NCBI GenBank assembly: GCA_031277095.1
Contig: JAISLU010000093.1
Span: 62,001-126,000 of the forward strand
Source of the DNA: Synergistaceae bacterium
Lineage (GTDB): Bacteria > Synergistota > Synergistia > Synergistales > Aminobacteriaceae
Reading direction: 5' to 3'
DNA length: 64,000 nt
Below are positions 16,960-25,534 of this stretch, piece after piece. The translations under genes were made by a program, and so were the position numbers. The notes beneath the pieces were generated by a model. That model saw only the letters and a program-made list of their open reading frames with translations. It made no database searches and was not told the origin of the DNA. Every line of letters starts with the position of its first letter. The stretch's first letter is position 1.

Positions 16960-19900
16960 ATGCAGTGGAAACGAATCTTTAGAATACATTGTCCGCAGTT
17001 GGCTTTTGTAGCCGTGTCGTTCTTTTTGATGGTGGGGGCCAGTTATCATTTCGTGAACAGCATCGTGCGTTCCCGTAACCTGAGTGACGTACAAGAGGTG
17101 TTTGCCGGCGCAGAGGCGAATTTCAAGGCAACCCTGGGGGCGGCCGGCGTGACGCTGACCAATGCGTCCTTCGTCATCGAGGGGATGATCGGGAACGGAG
17201 AAGCTCAGGAAGAAATAGAGCGATACATGATCGGCCTGACCAACCGGCTTTTGCAAGACAACGAACCCACGCTGGGATTCAAAAACCTTTACGGCGTTGT
17301 TCGCGGTCGATTTTTCGACGGGGCGGGGAAAAAGACGGAGGGCAAAAGCTCCTTTTCTGACAAAAGCTCCTTTTCTGACAACCGGGGCGGCCAGGCAGAA
17401 AATCTGCCGTGGTTCACCGCGGCAAGGGAAATGGGCGGGCAAATCGCCGCGACGACGTCAGAGCATCGGCCTTCGATTTCTCCCGTGGAAGCGACGGCCG
17501 TTTTCTCCCGGGCGATTTATGACGAGAAGGGGGACTTCCTCGGAGTGATCGCTCTCGATGTGGATATCTCAGGGCCTCTGGGATACGTGAGTTCCTTGGG
17601 CTCCGCATACGGCGGTTACGGCGTGATCTTGAACGGAGACGCAGTCCATAAAGACGGAGAACTGCGGGGTAAGCCGGAGCTGTGGGAGGACTCTCTGAAG
17701 GCGGCGGCGCTGGAGGTGTTCGAGAGATCCATCGTGAACTCCGCAGGGGAGCGGGAGATCGTGTTTTCCCGCCGGATCGCCGACGACTGGCACGTGGGAA
17801 TGGTCGTTCCGTCGAAGGGCTTCTACCGGGACGTCCGGCACGCCACGTGGGTATTGTCGGTTTTGGCTGCCGTTCTGGCCTCGATCTCGGGCTTCATTCT
17901 GTTTCGATTGTCCGCGGCCAAGATGCGTCTGGACGAGAACAACAGAAGCAAATCCAACTTCCTGGCTCGAATGAGTCACGAACTGCGGACTCCCATGAAC
18001 GCCATAATCGGCATGAGCGAGCTGGCGCTGCGCGAAGAGGGCGTGCCCGCCATGACCGGGTATGTGGAGAACATCAAACGGGCCGGGTATAACCTGCTTT
18101 CTATCATCAACGATATTCTGGATTTCTCCAAAATCGAGTCTGGGGACCTGCCGATCACTCCCGCTCCCTACCGCTTGGCGTCCTTGTTGAACGACGTGGT
18201 GAACGTGATACAGGTGCGCCTTTCCGAAAAACCCATAATCTTCAGCGTTCGCGTCGACGGAAACATCCGCAACAATCTGGTCGGCGACGAAGCCCGCATC
18301 CGCCAGATACTGCTCAACATCCTTTCCAACGCCGTACAGTACACCCAGAAGGGCTCCATCCAGCTCACCATCGACAGCGCCAGCGCCGGAGACGACGAAA
18401 TACGCGTGACCTTCAAAATCGCGGACAGCGGAATAGGGATCGCGGAGGAAGACTTCGAGAATCTCTTCGTGGAATTCGTCAAGCTCGACGAAGAACAGGA
18501 AAAAGTACCGGGAACGGGCCTGGGGCTGGCGATCACCCGGCGCCTGTGCCGCGCTATGGGGGGCGACGTCACCGTCGAAAGCCATTACGGCCAGGGTTCC
18601 GTCTTCACCGTCGAGCTGACCCAAAAATTTATAGGGGAAGAACGCCTCGCGACCGTGGAGAATCCCGGGAAAAAGCGGGTTTTGTTTTACGATGAACGTT
18701 CCCTGTACGCGGAGTCCGTCACCGCGACCCTGCGACAGCTTGGCGTGGAGGTGTCCCAGGCGAGCGGGCCCGAGGATTGCCTCGCGAAACTGGGGAGCGG
18801 AGAATTTCAGTTCGTTTTTACCTCTTCCTGTATTTTGGAGCAAACGGCGAACCTCATAAAAAGCCTCCATCTGGAGACGAGGCCCGTGCTGCTGGCGGAT
18901 TTGGGCGAAATTTCCTCTTTCCGAAAAGATATTTCCACTTTGACCATGCCGGCTTACGCTGTCCCCGTAGCGAACGTCTTAAACGGCTCGACGGCCCTGG
19001 ATAAGGAAACGGCGGAGCGTTTTATCGCCCCGGACGCCAGGGTGCTGGTGGTGGACGACAACCTGACCAATCTTAAAATCACCGAAGGGCTTCTCATCCC
19101 CTACCGAATGCAGGTGGAACTCTGCGGAAGCGGGACCGAGGCCATCGCCCTGGCGAAGGTGAATACCTACGACCTCATCTTTATGGATCACATGATGCCC
19201 GGCCTGGACGGCGTGGAGACAACGGCGCGTCTGCGGGGCATAAAAAATTGCCGCAACCTGCCGATTGTGGCCCTCACCGCCAACGCCCTGTCGGGAATGC
19301 GGGAGATGTTTCTGGCCAAGGATATGAACGACTTTCTCCCGAAACCCATAGACCCGGCGATGCTGGACCGTATACTGCGCAAATGGATTCCGAAGAACAA
19401 GCAATCGGTCAAAGAAGAGGTGACGCTTTTGGCGGGCGACGTTTCCTTGCCCTGCGTGAAAGGCGTTGACGTCGAAAAGGGCGTTAGGCGACTGGGAGGC
19501 AGCGTCGAGGCGTACCTGAAGGTGATCCGTTCCTACGCAACCCACACACCCGCCATTTTGGACAGGCTGCGAACTCCCGGGCCTCTGAGAGAATACGAGA
19601 TTGCCGTCCACGGCATCAAAGGAAGCAGCCGCAGCATTTGCGCCGACGCTGTCGGAGATATGGCGGAAGATATGGAAACTATGGCGCGGGCCGGGGATTC
19701 CGCCGGGGTATGGGCGAAAAACGACTCCTTCATCCGCGCCGTGGAAAGCGTGCTGGCAAGTCTGTGGATTTTGCTGGACAACGCCGCCGGAGAAAAAGAA
19801 AAGAAGCGGGTGCCTGACGAGGCTCTTCTTTTTGCTGTTTTCGCGGCCTGCGAGAACTACGACGTCAACGAGATGGAACGCGCCGTCTCGGAGCTGGAGC

Positions 19901-20013
19901 AGTACTCCTACGAAACCAAGTCGGAGTTGGTGACCTGGCTGCGGGATCGCTTGGAAGCCCTGGAATACGACCAGATCCGAGGACGGCTGGAGGGCGAGCT
20001 GAGCGTCCGATAA
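16960..20013 (+). CDS. Hybrid sensor histidine kinase with receiver and HPt domains
   Basis: About 1017 residues from ATG at 16960 (AAAGGA upstream; in-frame ATGs at 16882 and 16945 are less likely). Order: membrane segment near residues 10-30, a periplasmic Cache-like sensor to about 285, a second membrane segment near 290-310, HisKA with phospho-acceptor His340 in MSHELRTP, HATPase with NILSNAVQYT and GTGLGLAI, a degenerate receiver-like domain (about 570-670), a receiver with phosphate-accepting Asp743 in IFMDHMMPG, and HPt with His884 in VHGIKGSS. This is a complete multistep phosphorelay in one chain. A separate output regulator is needed and none is adjacent. The signal sensed is unknown; Cache domains often bind small carboxylates or amino acids. 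Confidence 0.92.
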   Translation: MQWKRIFRIHCPQLAFVAVSFFLMVGASYHFVNSIVRSRNLSDVQEVFAGAEANFKATLGAAGVTLTNASFVIEGMIGNGEAQEEIERYMIGLTNRLLQDNEPTLGFKNLYGVVRGRFFDGAGKKTEGKSSFSDKSSFSDNRGGQAENLPWFTAAREMGGQIAATTSEHRPSISPVEATAVFSRAIYDEKGDFLGVIALDVDISGPLGYVSSLGSAYGGYGVILNGDAVHKDGELRGKPELWEDSLKAAALEVFERSIVNSAGEREIVFSRRIADDWHVGMVVPSKGFYRDVRHATWVLSVLAAVLASISGFILFRLSAAKMRLDENNRSKSNFLARMSHELRTPMNAIIGMSELALREEGVPAMTGYVENIKRAGYNLLSIINDILDFSKIESGDLPITPAPYRLASLLNDVVNVIQVRLSEKPIIFSVRVDGNIRNNLVGDEARIRQILLNILSNAVQYTQKGSIQLTIDSASAGDDEIRVTFKIADSGIGIAEEDFENLFVEFVKLDEEQEKVPGTGLGLAITRRLCRAMGGDVTVESHYGQGSVFTVELTQKFIGEERLATVENPGKKRVLFYDERSLYAESVTATLRQLGVEVSQASGPEDCLAKLGSGEFQFVFTSSCILEQTANLIKSLHLETRPVLLADLGEISSFRKDISTLTMPAYAVPVANVLNGSTALDKETAERFIAPDARVLVVDDNLTNLKITEGLLIPYRMQVELCGSGTEAIALAKVNTYDLIFMDHMMPGLDGVETTARLRGIKNCRNLPIVALTANALSGMREMFLAKDMNDFLPKPIDPAMLDRILRKWIPKNKQSVKEEVTLLAGDVSLPCVKGVDVEKGVRRLGGSVEAYLKVIRSYATHTPAILDRLRTPGPLREYEIAVHGIKGSSRSICADAVGDMAEDMETMARAGDSAGVWAKNDSFIRAVESVLASLWILLDNAAGEKEKKRVPDEALLFAVFAACENYDVNEMERAVSELEQYSYETKSELVTWLRDRLEALEYDQIRGRLEGELSVR
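17343..17378. repeat. 18-bp perfect in-frame tandem duplication in the sensor domain
   Basis: Two identical 18-bp copies (17343-17360 and 17361-17378) duplicate the peptide KSSFSD in the periplasmic part of the histidine kinase. An identical pair indicates a recent duplication. Confidence 0.95.
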
Positions 20014-20023
20014 TTTTAGAATT

Positions 20024-20575
20024 TTACGACTTGATCAGGGGAACCAGAAAGGCTTTCTCCACGTCTTTCGCGGCTTTCTCGCCTTGGAGGATCTCCAGGA
20101 GCCTCAAGGCAAAAAAGACGGCCGTGGCGGGCCCCTTCGAGGTGGTGATGTTTCCGTCCGTCTCCACCATGTCCTGACCGATGACGGCTCCCGTCAGCCA
20201 AGATTCCATGCCGGGGTAGCAGACGGCCCTCCGTCCCTTCAATATTCCGGCCTTGCCGAACACCGCGGGGGCCGCGCAGATAGCGGCCAGTTTTTTCCCT
20301 TCTTTGTCATAGCGCCGCACCCAGTCCAGAAGACCCTCGTGTCCGGTGTAGTCGGTGGTCCCGCCGGGGATCGCCAGCATGTCGAAGGGCTTCTCCCGCA
20401 CCTGGTCGAACAGCGCGTCCGCGAACACGTCCACGCCGTGCTTGCCGTGTACGATCTTGTCGCCGGTCAAGGACACCGTCGTCACCTCCACTTCCCCGCG
20501 CCGCAAAATGTCCACCGTGGTCAACGCCTCCGTCTCCTCGAAACCGTCGATCAAAAACAACGCAATTTTCGCCAT
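20024..20575 (-). CDS. DJ-1/PfpI family protein
   Basis: About 183 residues. It opens AKIALFLIDGFEETEAL, carries the conserved acidic residue of GFEE and the nucleophile Cys in AAICAAPAVFG near residue 102, and ends with the typical ALRLLEIL helix. This matches DJ-1/YajL-like proteins, variously assigned as glyoxalase III, deglycase or redox-responsive chaperone. ATG at 20575 lies 6 bases after AGGAGA; the ATG at 20581 touches that site and is less likely. The gene is convergent with the histidine kinase, with only 10 bases between the stops. Confidence 0.9.
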   Translation of the reverse strand: MAKIALFLIDGFEETEALTTVDILRRGEVEVTTVSLTGDKIVHGKHGVDVFADALFDQVREKPFDMLAIPGGTTDYTGHEGLLDWVRRYDKEGKKLAAICAAPAVFGKAGILKGRRAVCYPGMESWLTGAVIGQDMVETDGNITTSKGPATAVFFALRLLEILQGEKAAKDVEKAFLVPLIKS

Positions 20576-20622
20576 GATCATTCTCCTAAATTAATTTTAT
20601 TTTCCCTTGAAGTACATTCCAG

Positions 20623-23166
20623 TCAATGGTTTTCCAGTATATTCGCCACCAGCTTCACAGCGCCCACCGCGTCGGGGGAGTACCCGTCCGCTCCGATACG
20701 GCGGCTGTAGTCGTCGCTGACCGACGCCCCGCCCACAATCACCCGGAGGCCCGGGATTTCGTTTTTGAGAGCCACGACGTCTTCCTCCATGCGGAACATC
20801 GTGCTGGTCATCAGGGCCGACAATCCCACGATCTGCGCCTGATGCTCCCGCGCGGCCCTTTCGATTTCCGCGCAGGGAACATTCTTTCCCAGATCGACAA
20901 CCTTGTAGCCGTGGCTTCTCAGCATGGTTGCGACCACATTTTTGCCGAGGTCGTGCAGGTCGCCCTCCACCGTCGCCAGGACCACCGTGCCTTTTTCCAT
21001 GTTTTCCCCCGAGGCGGCGATACGGGCCATCTCCACGTCGCAGACTTTCTGCGCCGCGCCCGCGGAGGACAAAAGCTGGGGCAGGAAATAACGCCCCGAG
21101 TCGTAGAGCTGTCCCACCTCCGTCAGCGCTGGGACGACACCCTCGTTAATGATGGTCGTGGGGTCCGTCCCCGCCTCGTCCAGCGCCCTGCCCAAGTCCC
21201 CCGCTTTGTCGGGGTCCCCTTGGACGATGGCGCGCCGAAGCCCCGCCCACTGGTCTTCTTTTTCGTATTCTTTCCCGTCTGCATTCCCGCCTTTTTCCGT
21301 TTTCGCGCCGCGGGGGGAGCCTCGGTCATCCGTTTTCAAAGGGGCGCTCTGGGCCTGAGTCTGGCTCTGGCTCTGAACGAAGGAGTCGGCCAGGGAAAGA
21401 TAACGTCGGGCATCCTTGTCGTGGCCGCACAGAAGGTTGCCGGCGGCTATGGTCTCCGCGATGCCGCGGTCCAGGGGGTTCGCGATCGCCACGTGGAGCC
21501 CGGCGGCCATGGCCATGGCCAGCCACGCCTTGTTGATGACGCTCCTGGCGGGCATTCCGTGGGAGATATTGCTGAGGCCCAGCATCGTGCAGCACCCCAA
21601 TTCCTCTATGCGGGCGAGAGTGGCGAGCCCCACCCGGGGTGCCTGAGAGTCCGCCCCGACCGCCATGCAAAGACCGTCCACCACCAGCATGGAGCGCGGG
21701 TAACCCATTCTGTCCGCCGTTTCCGCGGCGCGTTTCACAAGGGCCATACGCCCATCCACGCCCTCGGGAATGCCTTTTTCGTCGAGGGGCAGCACGGCCA
21801 GGACGGCCCCGTAGCGCTGCGCCAGACGGATGCCCCTTTCGACCTCCGATCCCTTCGCCGTGACGGAGTTGATCAACGGAATACCCGTGCAGGCCCTCAG
21901 CCCCGTCTCCACCACGTCGGGCCGGTCGCTGTCGATGGACAGGGGAAGGTCCGAGGAGCTTTCGACGGCGGCCACGGCTCTCTTCATCGCCTCGTTCTGG
22001 TCGATTTGAGGAAGGCCGATGTTGATATCCAGCAACTGGGCTCCCGCCTCGTGCTGTACCCGGGCCAAGTCCCGCACCGCCCCCCAGGAGCCGGAGGAGA
22101 CGTGGGGCTTCACTGCGGGCCGCGAGGCGTTGATGCCCTCCCCCACCAGAGTCAGAGGGTAATCTCGTCCCCCCGGGACCAAGCGGCTGCGGCTGGCGAA
22201 GGGGAGGTAATCGTTATGGGTCCGGGGCAGGACGGAAAGCCCCTCCAAGCGCCGTCGGAGCGCCGCAATATGCGCGGGCGTCGTGCGGCAGCATCCCCCC
22301 ACCACCGCGGCTCCGGCCTCCACCAGCCGAGCGCTCGCCTCCGCGTAGTCCTCCGGTCCCCACTGTTCGGGGTCGTCGGGCAACCCGGCGTTGGCGTAGA
22401 CAAAAACCGGAAGCCCCGAGTGCCGGTACAGCGCGGAGACCACCTGGACGTAAGCCCCCGGCCCCATGCCGCAGTTGGCTCCCACGGCCATCGCCCCCAC
22501 AGCTCGGGCCCAGTGTGCGGCCACCTCCGGCGGAGTTCCCGTTACGGTGCGGCCCTGCTGTTCGAAGGTGAAGCTGACCACGAAAGGAAATCGCCCGTTT
22601 CCCAGATCCTTCAGGGCGGCCACCGCGGCCTTGACCTCGCGCAGATCCAGCGCCGTCTCGATCAGGATGAAGTCCGCGCCTCCGTCGATCAGCCCCTGAA
22701 ACTGCGGGCGAAAGGCCTCCATCGCCTCCTCGAAGGTGAGGGACCCGAAGGGCTCCAGCAGTTCCCCCAAGGGCCCGGCGCACCCCGCGACAAGGTGCGT
22801 CCCGCCAGCGGCCTCTCGGGCCAGGCGCGCCGCCGCGGCCGAGATCTCCGCCGCGCGGTTTCCCAGCCCACGGTGGGCGAGTTTCAGGGAACTTCCTCCA
22901 AAGGAGTTCGTCTCCACAATGTTCGCGCCGGCGTCGATATAGGCCTTGTGAATGGCGCGCACCACCTCCGGCCGCTCCAGGTTCATCTCCTCGGGAAGCA
23001 TGGGGGGAGCCCATCCCCGCTCAGCCAGCATGGTACCCATCCCCCCGTCGAGGAACAAAAGAGACGAGCCTTCCTTCAACTGCTCCATAAGAGCTTCGCG
23101 CCCAGACAAACCCCTTGCTGTATTCGATATGTTCGATATATTGGGCATATTTTTTATGTCCCCCAT
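20623..23166 (-). CDS. metH: Cobalamin-dependent methionine synthase, short form
   Basis: An 847-residue protein with three MetH modules. Residues 25-310 are the homocysteine S-methyltransferase barrel with LDGGMGTML, NSFGG, the zinc ligand Cys in GANCGMG and the pair in GGCCRTTP. Residues 340-600 are the pterin-binding barrel with GEGINASRP. Residues 650-847 are the B12 cap and Rossmann domain with the cobalt-ligating DLHDLGKN. The C-terminal S-adenosylmethionine reactivation domain of E. coli MetH (about 1227 residues) is absent. A Gln/Ser-rich linker (SQSQTQAQ) and a charged stretch precede the cap domain. ATG at 23166 follows GGAGGCGAAGG. The N-terminal NISNISNT comes from a 9-bp repeat. 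Confidence 0.9.
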   Translation of the reverse strand: MGDIKNMPNISNISNTARGLSGREALMEQLKEGSSLLFLDGGMGTMLAERGWAPPMLPEEMNLERPEVVRAIHKAYIDAGANIVETNSFGGSSLKLAHRGLGNRAAEISAAAARLAREAAGGTHLVAGCAGPLGELLEPFGSLTFEEAMEAFRPQFQGLIDGGADFILIETALDLREVKAAVAALKDLGNGRFPFVVSFTFEQQGRTVTGTPPEVAAHWARAVGAMAVGANCGMGPGAYVQVVSALYRHSGLPVFVYANAGLPDDPEQWGPEDYAEASARLVEAGAAVVGGCCRTTPAHIAALRRRLEGLSVLPRTHNDYLPFASRSRLVPGGRDYPLTLVGEGINASRPAVKPHVSSGSWGAVRDLARVQHEAGAQLLDINIGLPQIDQNEAMKRAVAAVESSSDLPLSIDSDRPDVVETGLRACTGIPLINSVTAKGSEVERGIRLAQRYGAVLAVLPLDEKGIPEGVDGRMALVKRAAETADRMGYPRSMLVVDGLCMAVGADSQAPRVGLATLARIEELGCCTMLGLSNISHGMPARSVINKAWLAMAMAAGLHVAIANPLDRGIAETIAAGNLLCGHDKDARRYLSLADSFVQSQSQTQAQSAPLKTDDRGSPRGAKTEKGGNADGKEYEKEDQWAGLRRAIVQGDPDKAGDLGRALDEAGTDPTTIINEGVVPALTEVGQLYDSGRYFLPQLLSSAGAAQKVCDVEMARIAASGENMEKGTVVLATVEGDLHDLGKNVVATMLRSHGYKVVDLGKNVPCAEIERAAREHQAQIVGLSALMTSTMFRMEEDVVALKNEIPGLRVIVGGASVSDDYSRRIGADGYSPDAVGAVKLVANILENH

Positions 23167-23300
23167 ACCTTCGCCTCCTTTTTCGCCTTTTTTTCGCCTT
23201 CGCGATTCATTACCTTTCCCACATATTTGCTAGGGTTATTATAGCGGACCGATTTTTTAATCTTTTGATTTTTTGATAATAATTTTTTTGAAGGAAGCTC

Positions 23301-23329
23301 TTGACCAGGATTTTTCTGTAATATAATAT
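23301..23329 (+). promoter_or_regulatory. Promoter for the SDR-HisD-ABC operon
   Basis: TTGACC (23301-23306) is followed by an overlapping -10 region TATAATAT, giving TATAAT at spacing 15 or TAATAT at spacing 17. It lies about 85 bases before the SDR start. Confidence 0.6.
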
Positions 23330-23412
23330 ATTAGCGTGATAGCCGAATGAGCAAGAGAATTTGGGCAGAGCAAATAAAAGAGCCAATAAAAGAGACAGGA
23401 AGTGCGGGATTT

Positions 23413-24180
23413 ATGAATATTTTAGAAAAGTACAGTCTGGCGGGGAAGGTAGCTGTCGTTACCGGCGCGTCCCAGGGGCTCGGCAGGGGGTACGCGGCGG
23501 GCCTGGCGGAGGCGGGGGCCAGAGTGATGTGCTGCGCCCGCAGCGTGGGAGAACTCCGGTCGGTCGCTGAGGAGATCGCCGGGAAGGGAGGAAGGGCGGA
23601 ACCTATCTCTTTGGACGTGACGCGGTACGAGGAGACGGGGAAAATTTTCGAGGCCGTCAGGGACAAATGCGGTCGCCTCGACATCCTCGTCAACAACGCG
23701 GGCACGGAGGAGGTCGCCGATTTCGTGGACGTGACCCCGGCCCAATACGACAAGATCATGGACGTCAATCTCAAGGGCGCCTTCTTCACGGCTCAGGCCG
23801 CCGCCCGGATCATGAAGGAGCAGAAAAAGGGCAAAATCCTCAACATCGGCTCCCTGGGAAGCGCCATCGGGCTGGCGCGGTCCTCGGTCTACTGCGGAAC
23901 GAAGGGGGGCGTCCTTCAAATGACGCGGGCGATGGCCATCGAGCTGGCTCCGTACAACATTCAAGTCAATGCCCTGGGGCCGGGCTATTTCCGAACCCCG
24001 ATGACCGAGCCCTTTTTCCAGGACCCGACCCACAAAAAATGGATAGAGGAACGCATCCCGGCAGGGCGCGTGGGAACCGTGGAGGACCTGCTGGGGGCGG
24101 TGATCTTTCTGTGCAGCGACGCGTCCGACTACCTCACCGGCCAGATCCTCTACGTGGACGGCGGCTGGCTAGCCAGCTAG
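23413..24180 (+). CDS. SDR-family oxidoreductase
   Basis: About 255 residues from ATG at 23413; a longer reading from 23347 has no good ribosome-binding site. Classical SDR: TGASQGLGRG near residue 17, NNAG near 93, Ser in NIGSLGS near 145 and YCGTKGGV near 159. It resembles gluconate 5-dehydrogenase / polyol dehydrogenase-type SDRs. It is the first gene of a plus-strand unit with a HisD-like dehydrogenase and a sugar-type ABC transporter, so it probably oxidises or epimerises an imported polyol-like compound (inference). Confidence 0.85.
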   Translation: MNILEKYSLAGKVAVVTGASQGLGRGYAAGLAEAGARVMCCARSVGELRSVAEEIAGKGGRAEPISLDVTRYEETGKIFEAVRDKCGRLDILVNNAGTEEVADFVDVTPAQYDKIMDVNLKGAFFTAQAAARIMKEQKKGKILNIGSLGSAIGLARSSVYCGTKGGVLQMTRAMAIELAPYNIQVNALGPGYFRTPMTEPFFQDPTHKKWIEERIPAGRVGTVEDLLGAVIFLCSDASDYLTGQILYVDGGWLAS

Positions 24181-24274
24181 CTGCCAGTTGAGAAACACGC
24201 TCATATCGTATAAGTGAATCCTGTGAGTGAGAAGAAAGGAAAGGAAAGAAACGAAAGAAAGAGGAATTTTTACG

Positions 24275-25534
24275 ATGATCGTTTTCAAAGACGCGAAAAA
24301 GAAGCAAAACGCCGGTGAATCGGTGGAGTCCGTGGTAAGGGACATCCTCGACGCCATCAAGAGATGGGGGGACGACGCGGTCCTGGATTACGCGGAAAAA
24401 TTCGACGGGTGCAGGCCCTCCTCCATCAGGGTGGAGCGGCGGGTTATCGAGGAGGCCTACTCCAAGGTCGATCCCCAAACCCTAGAAAGCCTCCAATTCG
24501 CGGCCGACCGAATAGAAACCTTCGCCCGGCTCCAGCGCGAAAGTTTGAGGGAGCTGCGCTGGGAGATCTCCCCGGGTGTCCTGCTGGGGCATCGCCTGAT
24601 CCCTGTGGCGTCCTGCGGGTGCTACGTGCCCGCCGGGCGTTATCCACTGCCGTCGTCGGCTCTCATGTCCATCATCCCCGCTCGTGTCGCCGGCGTGGAA
24701 AGAATCGCCGCGGCCTCCCCGGCCGGCAGGAGCGGGGGGAGCATTCACCCCGCGGTCCTCGTGGCCATGGATCTGGCGGGAGCCCAGGAGATCTACTGCA
24801 TGGGCGGCGCTCAAGCGATAGGGGCCTTTGCCTACGGTACCCGGTCGGTGGCTCCGGTGGACATCGTCGTGGGGCCCGGCAACCAGTACGTAACGGAGGC
24901 GAAGCGTCAGGTGGGGGGCACGGGGGGGGTGGGCATAGACATGCTCGCCGGCCCCAGCGAGGCGGTCATCATCGCGGACGAGTCCACCGACCCTCGATGG
25001 ATCGCTGCGGACGCGCTGTCCCGCTGCGAACATGACCCCAATTCCTGGTCGATCCTGCTGCTCACCAGTGTGAAATTGGCCGAGGCCGTGACGGCGGAGA
25101 TCGCAGAGGAGCTGAAGAGCCTGGAAACTGCCGAACTCGCAGGGCAGACATGGGAAAACAACGGCAAAATTCTGGTGGTGGAATCTATCGACGAGGCGGT
25201 GACTTTGAGCGACTCCATCGCCCCGGAACACCTTCAGGTCATGACGGCGGACAGCCCCGGCGCGGCGGCAAAGCTCCGCAACTTCGGCTCCCTCTTTATC
25301 GGCCGCTACGCTCCGGTTCCCTTTGGGGACTACGTGTCCGGGCCCAACCACATCCTGCCAACCTCCGGCGGCGCCCGCTTTTCCAATGGCCTCAACGTCA
25401 ATACCTTCATCAAGGTCAGCACTTTTCAGGAAATCACCGCCGAGGGCGGGAAATTTTTGTCTCCCCATTGCGTTCGTCTCGCGGAGATGGAGGGCCTGTA
25501 TGGACACCGAAGGAGCGCGGATTTGAGAAAATGA
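24275..25534 (+). CDS. Histidinol-dehydrogenase-family protein, probably not histidine biosynthesis
   Basis: About 419 residues with the HisD fold: CYVPAGRYPLPSSALM near residue 115, VGPGNQYVTEAKR near 200 and the catalytic Glu-His pair in APEHLQVM near 318. The zinc-ligand segment, DLLSQAEHG in E. coli HisD, reads ALSRCEHDP, so the Gln ligand is replaced by Arg. FGDYVSGPNHILPT is retained. It is not beside any his gene; instead it lies between an SDR and a sugar-type ABC transporter, overlapping the ATPase start by 4 bases. HisD paralogues are known to oxidise other alcohols, for example HpsN, dihydroxypropanesulfonate dehydrogenase. The substrate is unproven. ATG at 24275 follows GAGGA. Confidence 0.85.
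   Translation: MIVFKDAKKKQNAGESVESVVRDILDAIKRWGDDAVLDYAEKFDGCRPSSIRVERRVIEEAYSKVDPQTLESLQFAADRIETFARLQRESLRELRWEISPGVLLGHRLIPVASCGCYVPAGRYPLPSSALMSIIPARVAGVERIAAASPAGRSGGSIHPAVLVAMDLAGAQEIYCMGGAQAIGAFAYGTRSVAPVDIVVGPGNQYVTEAKRQVGGTGGVGIDMLAGPSEAVIIADESTDPRWIAADALSRCEHDPNSWSILLLTSVKLAEAVTAEIAEELKSLETAELAGQTWENNGKILVVESIDEAVTLSDSIAPEHLQVMTADSPGAAAKLRNFGSLFIGRYAPVPFGDYVSGPNHILPTSGGARFSNGLNVNTFIKVSTFQEITAEGGKFLSPHCVRLAEMEGLYGHRRSADLRK

Noticed and set aside
17569-18870. 433-codon minus-strand frame opposite the histidine kinase
   Set aside because: The plus strand encodes intact HisKA and HATPase motifs there; the antisense frame has no family features.
20626-23244. 872-codon plus-strand reading frame opposite the methionine synthase gene
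   Set aside because: It is antisense to a clearly conserved enzyme, has no recognisable domain and an Arg/His/Gly-rich composition typical of shadow frames in GC-rich DNA.
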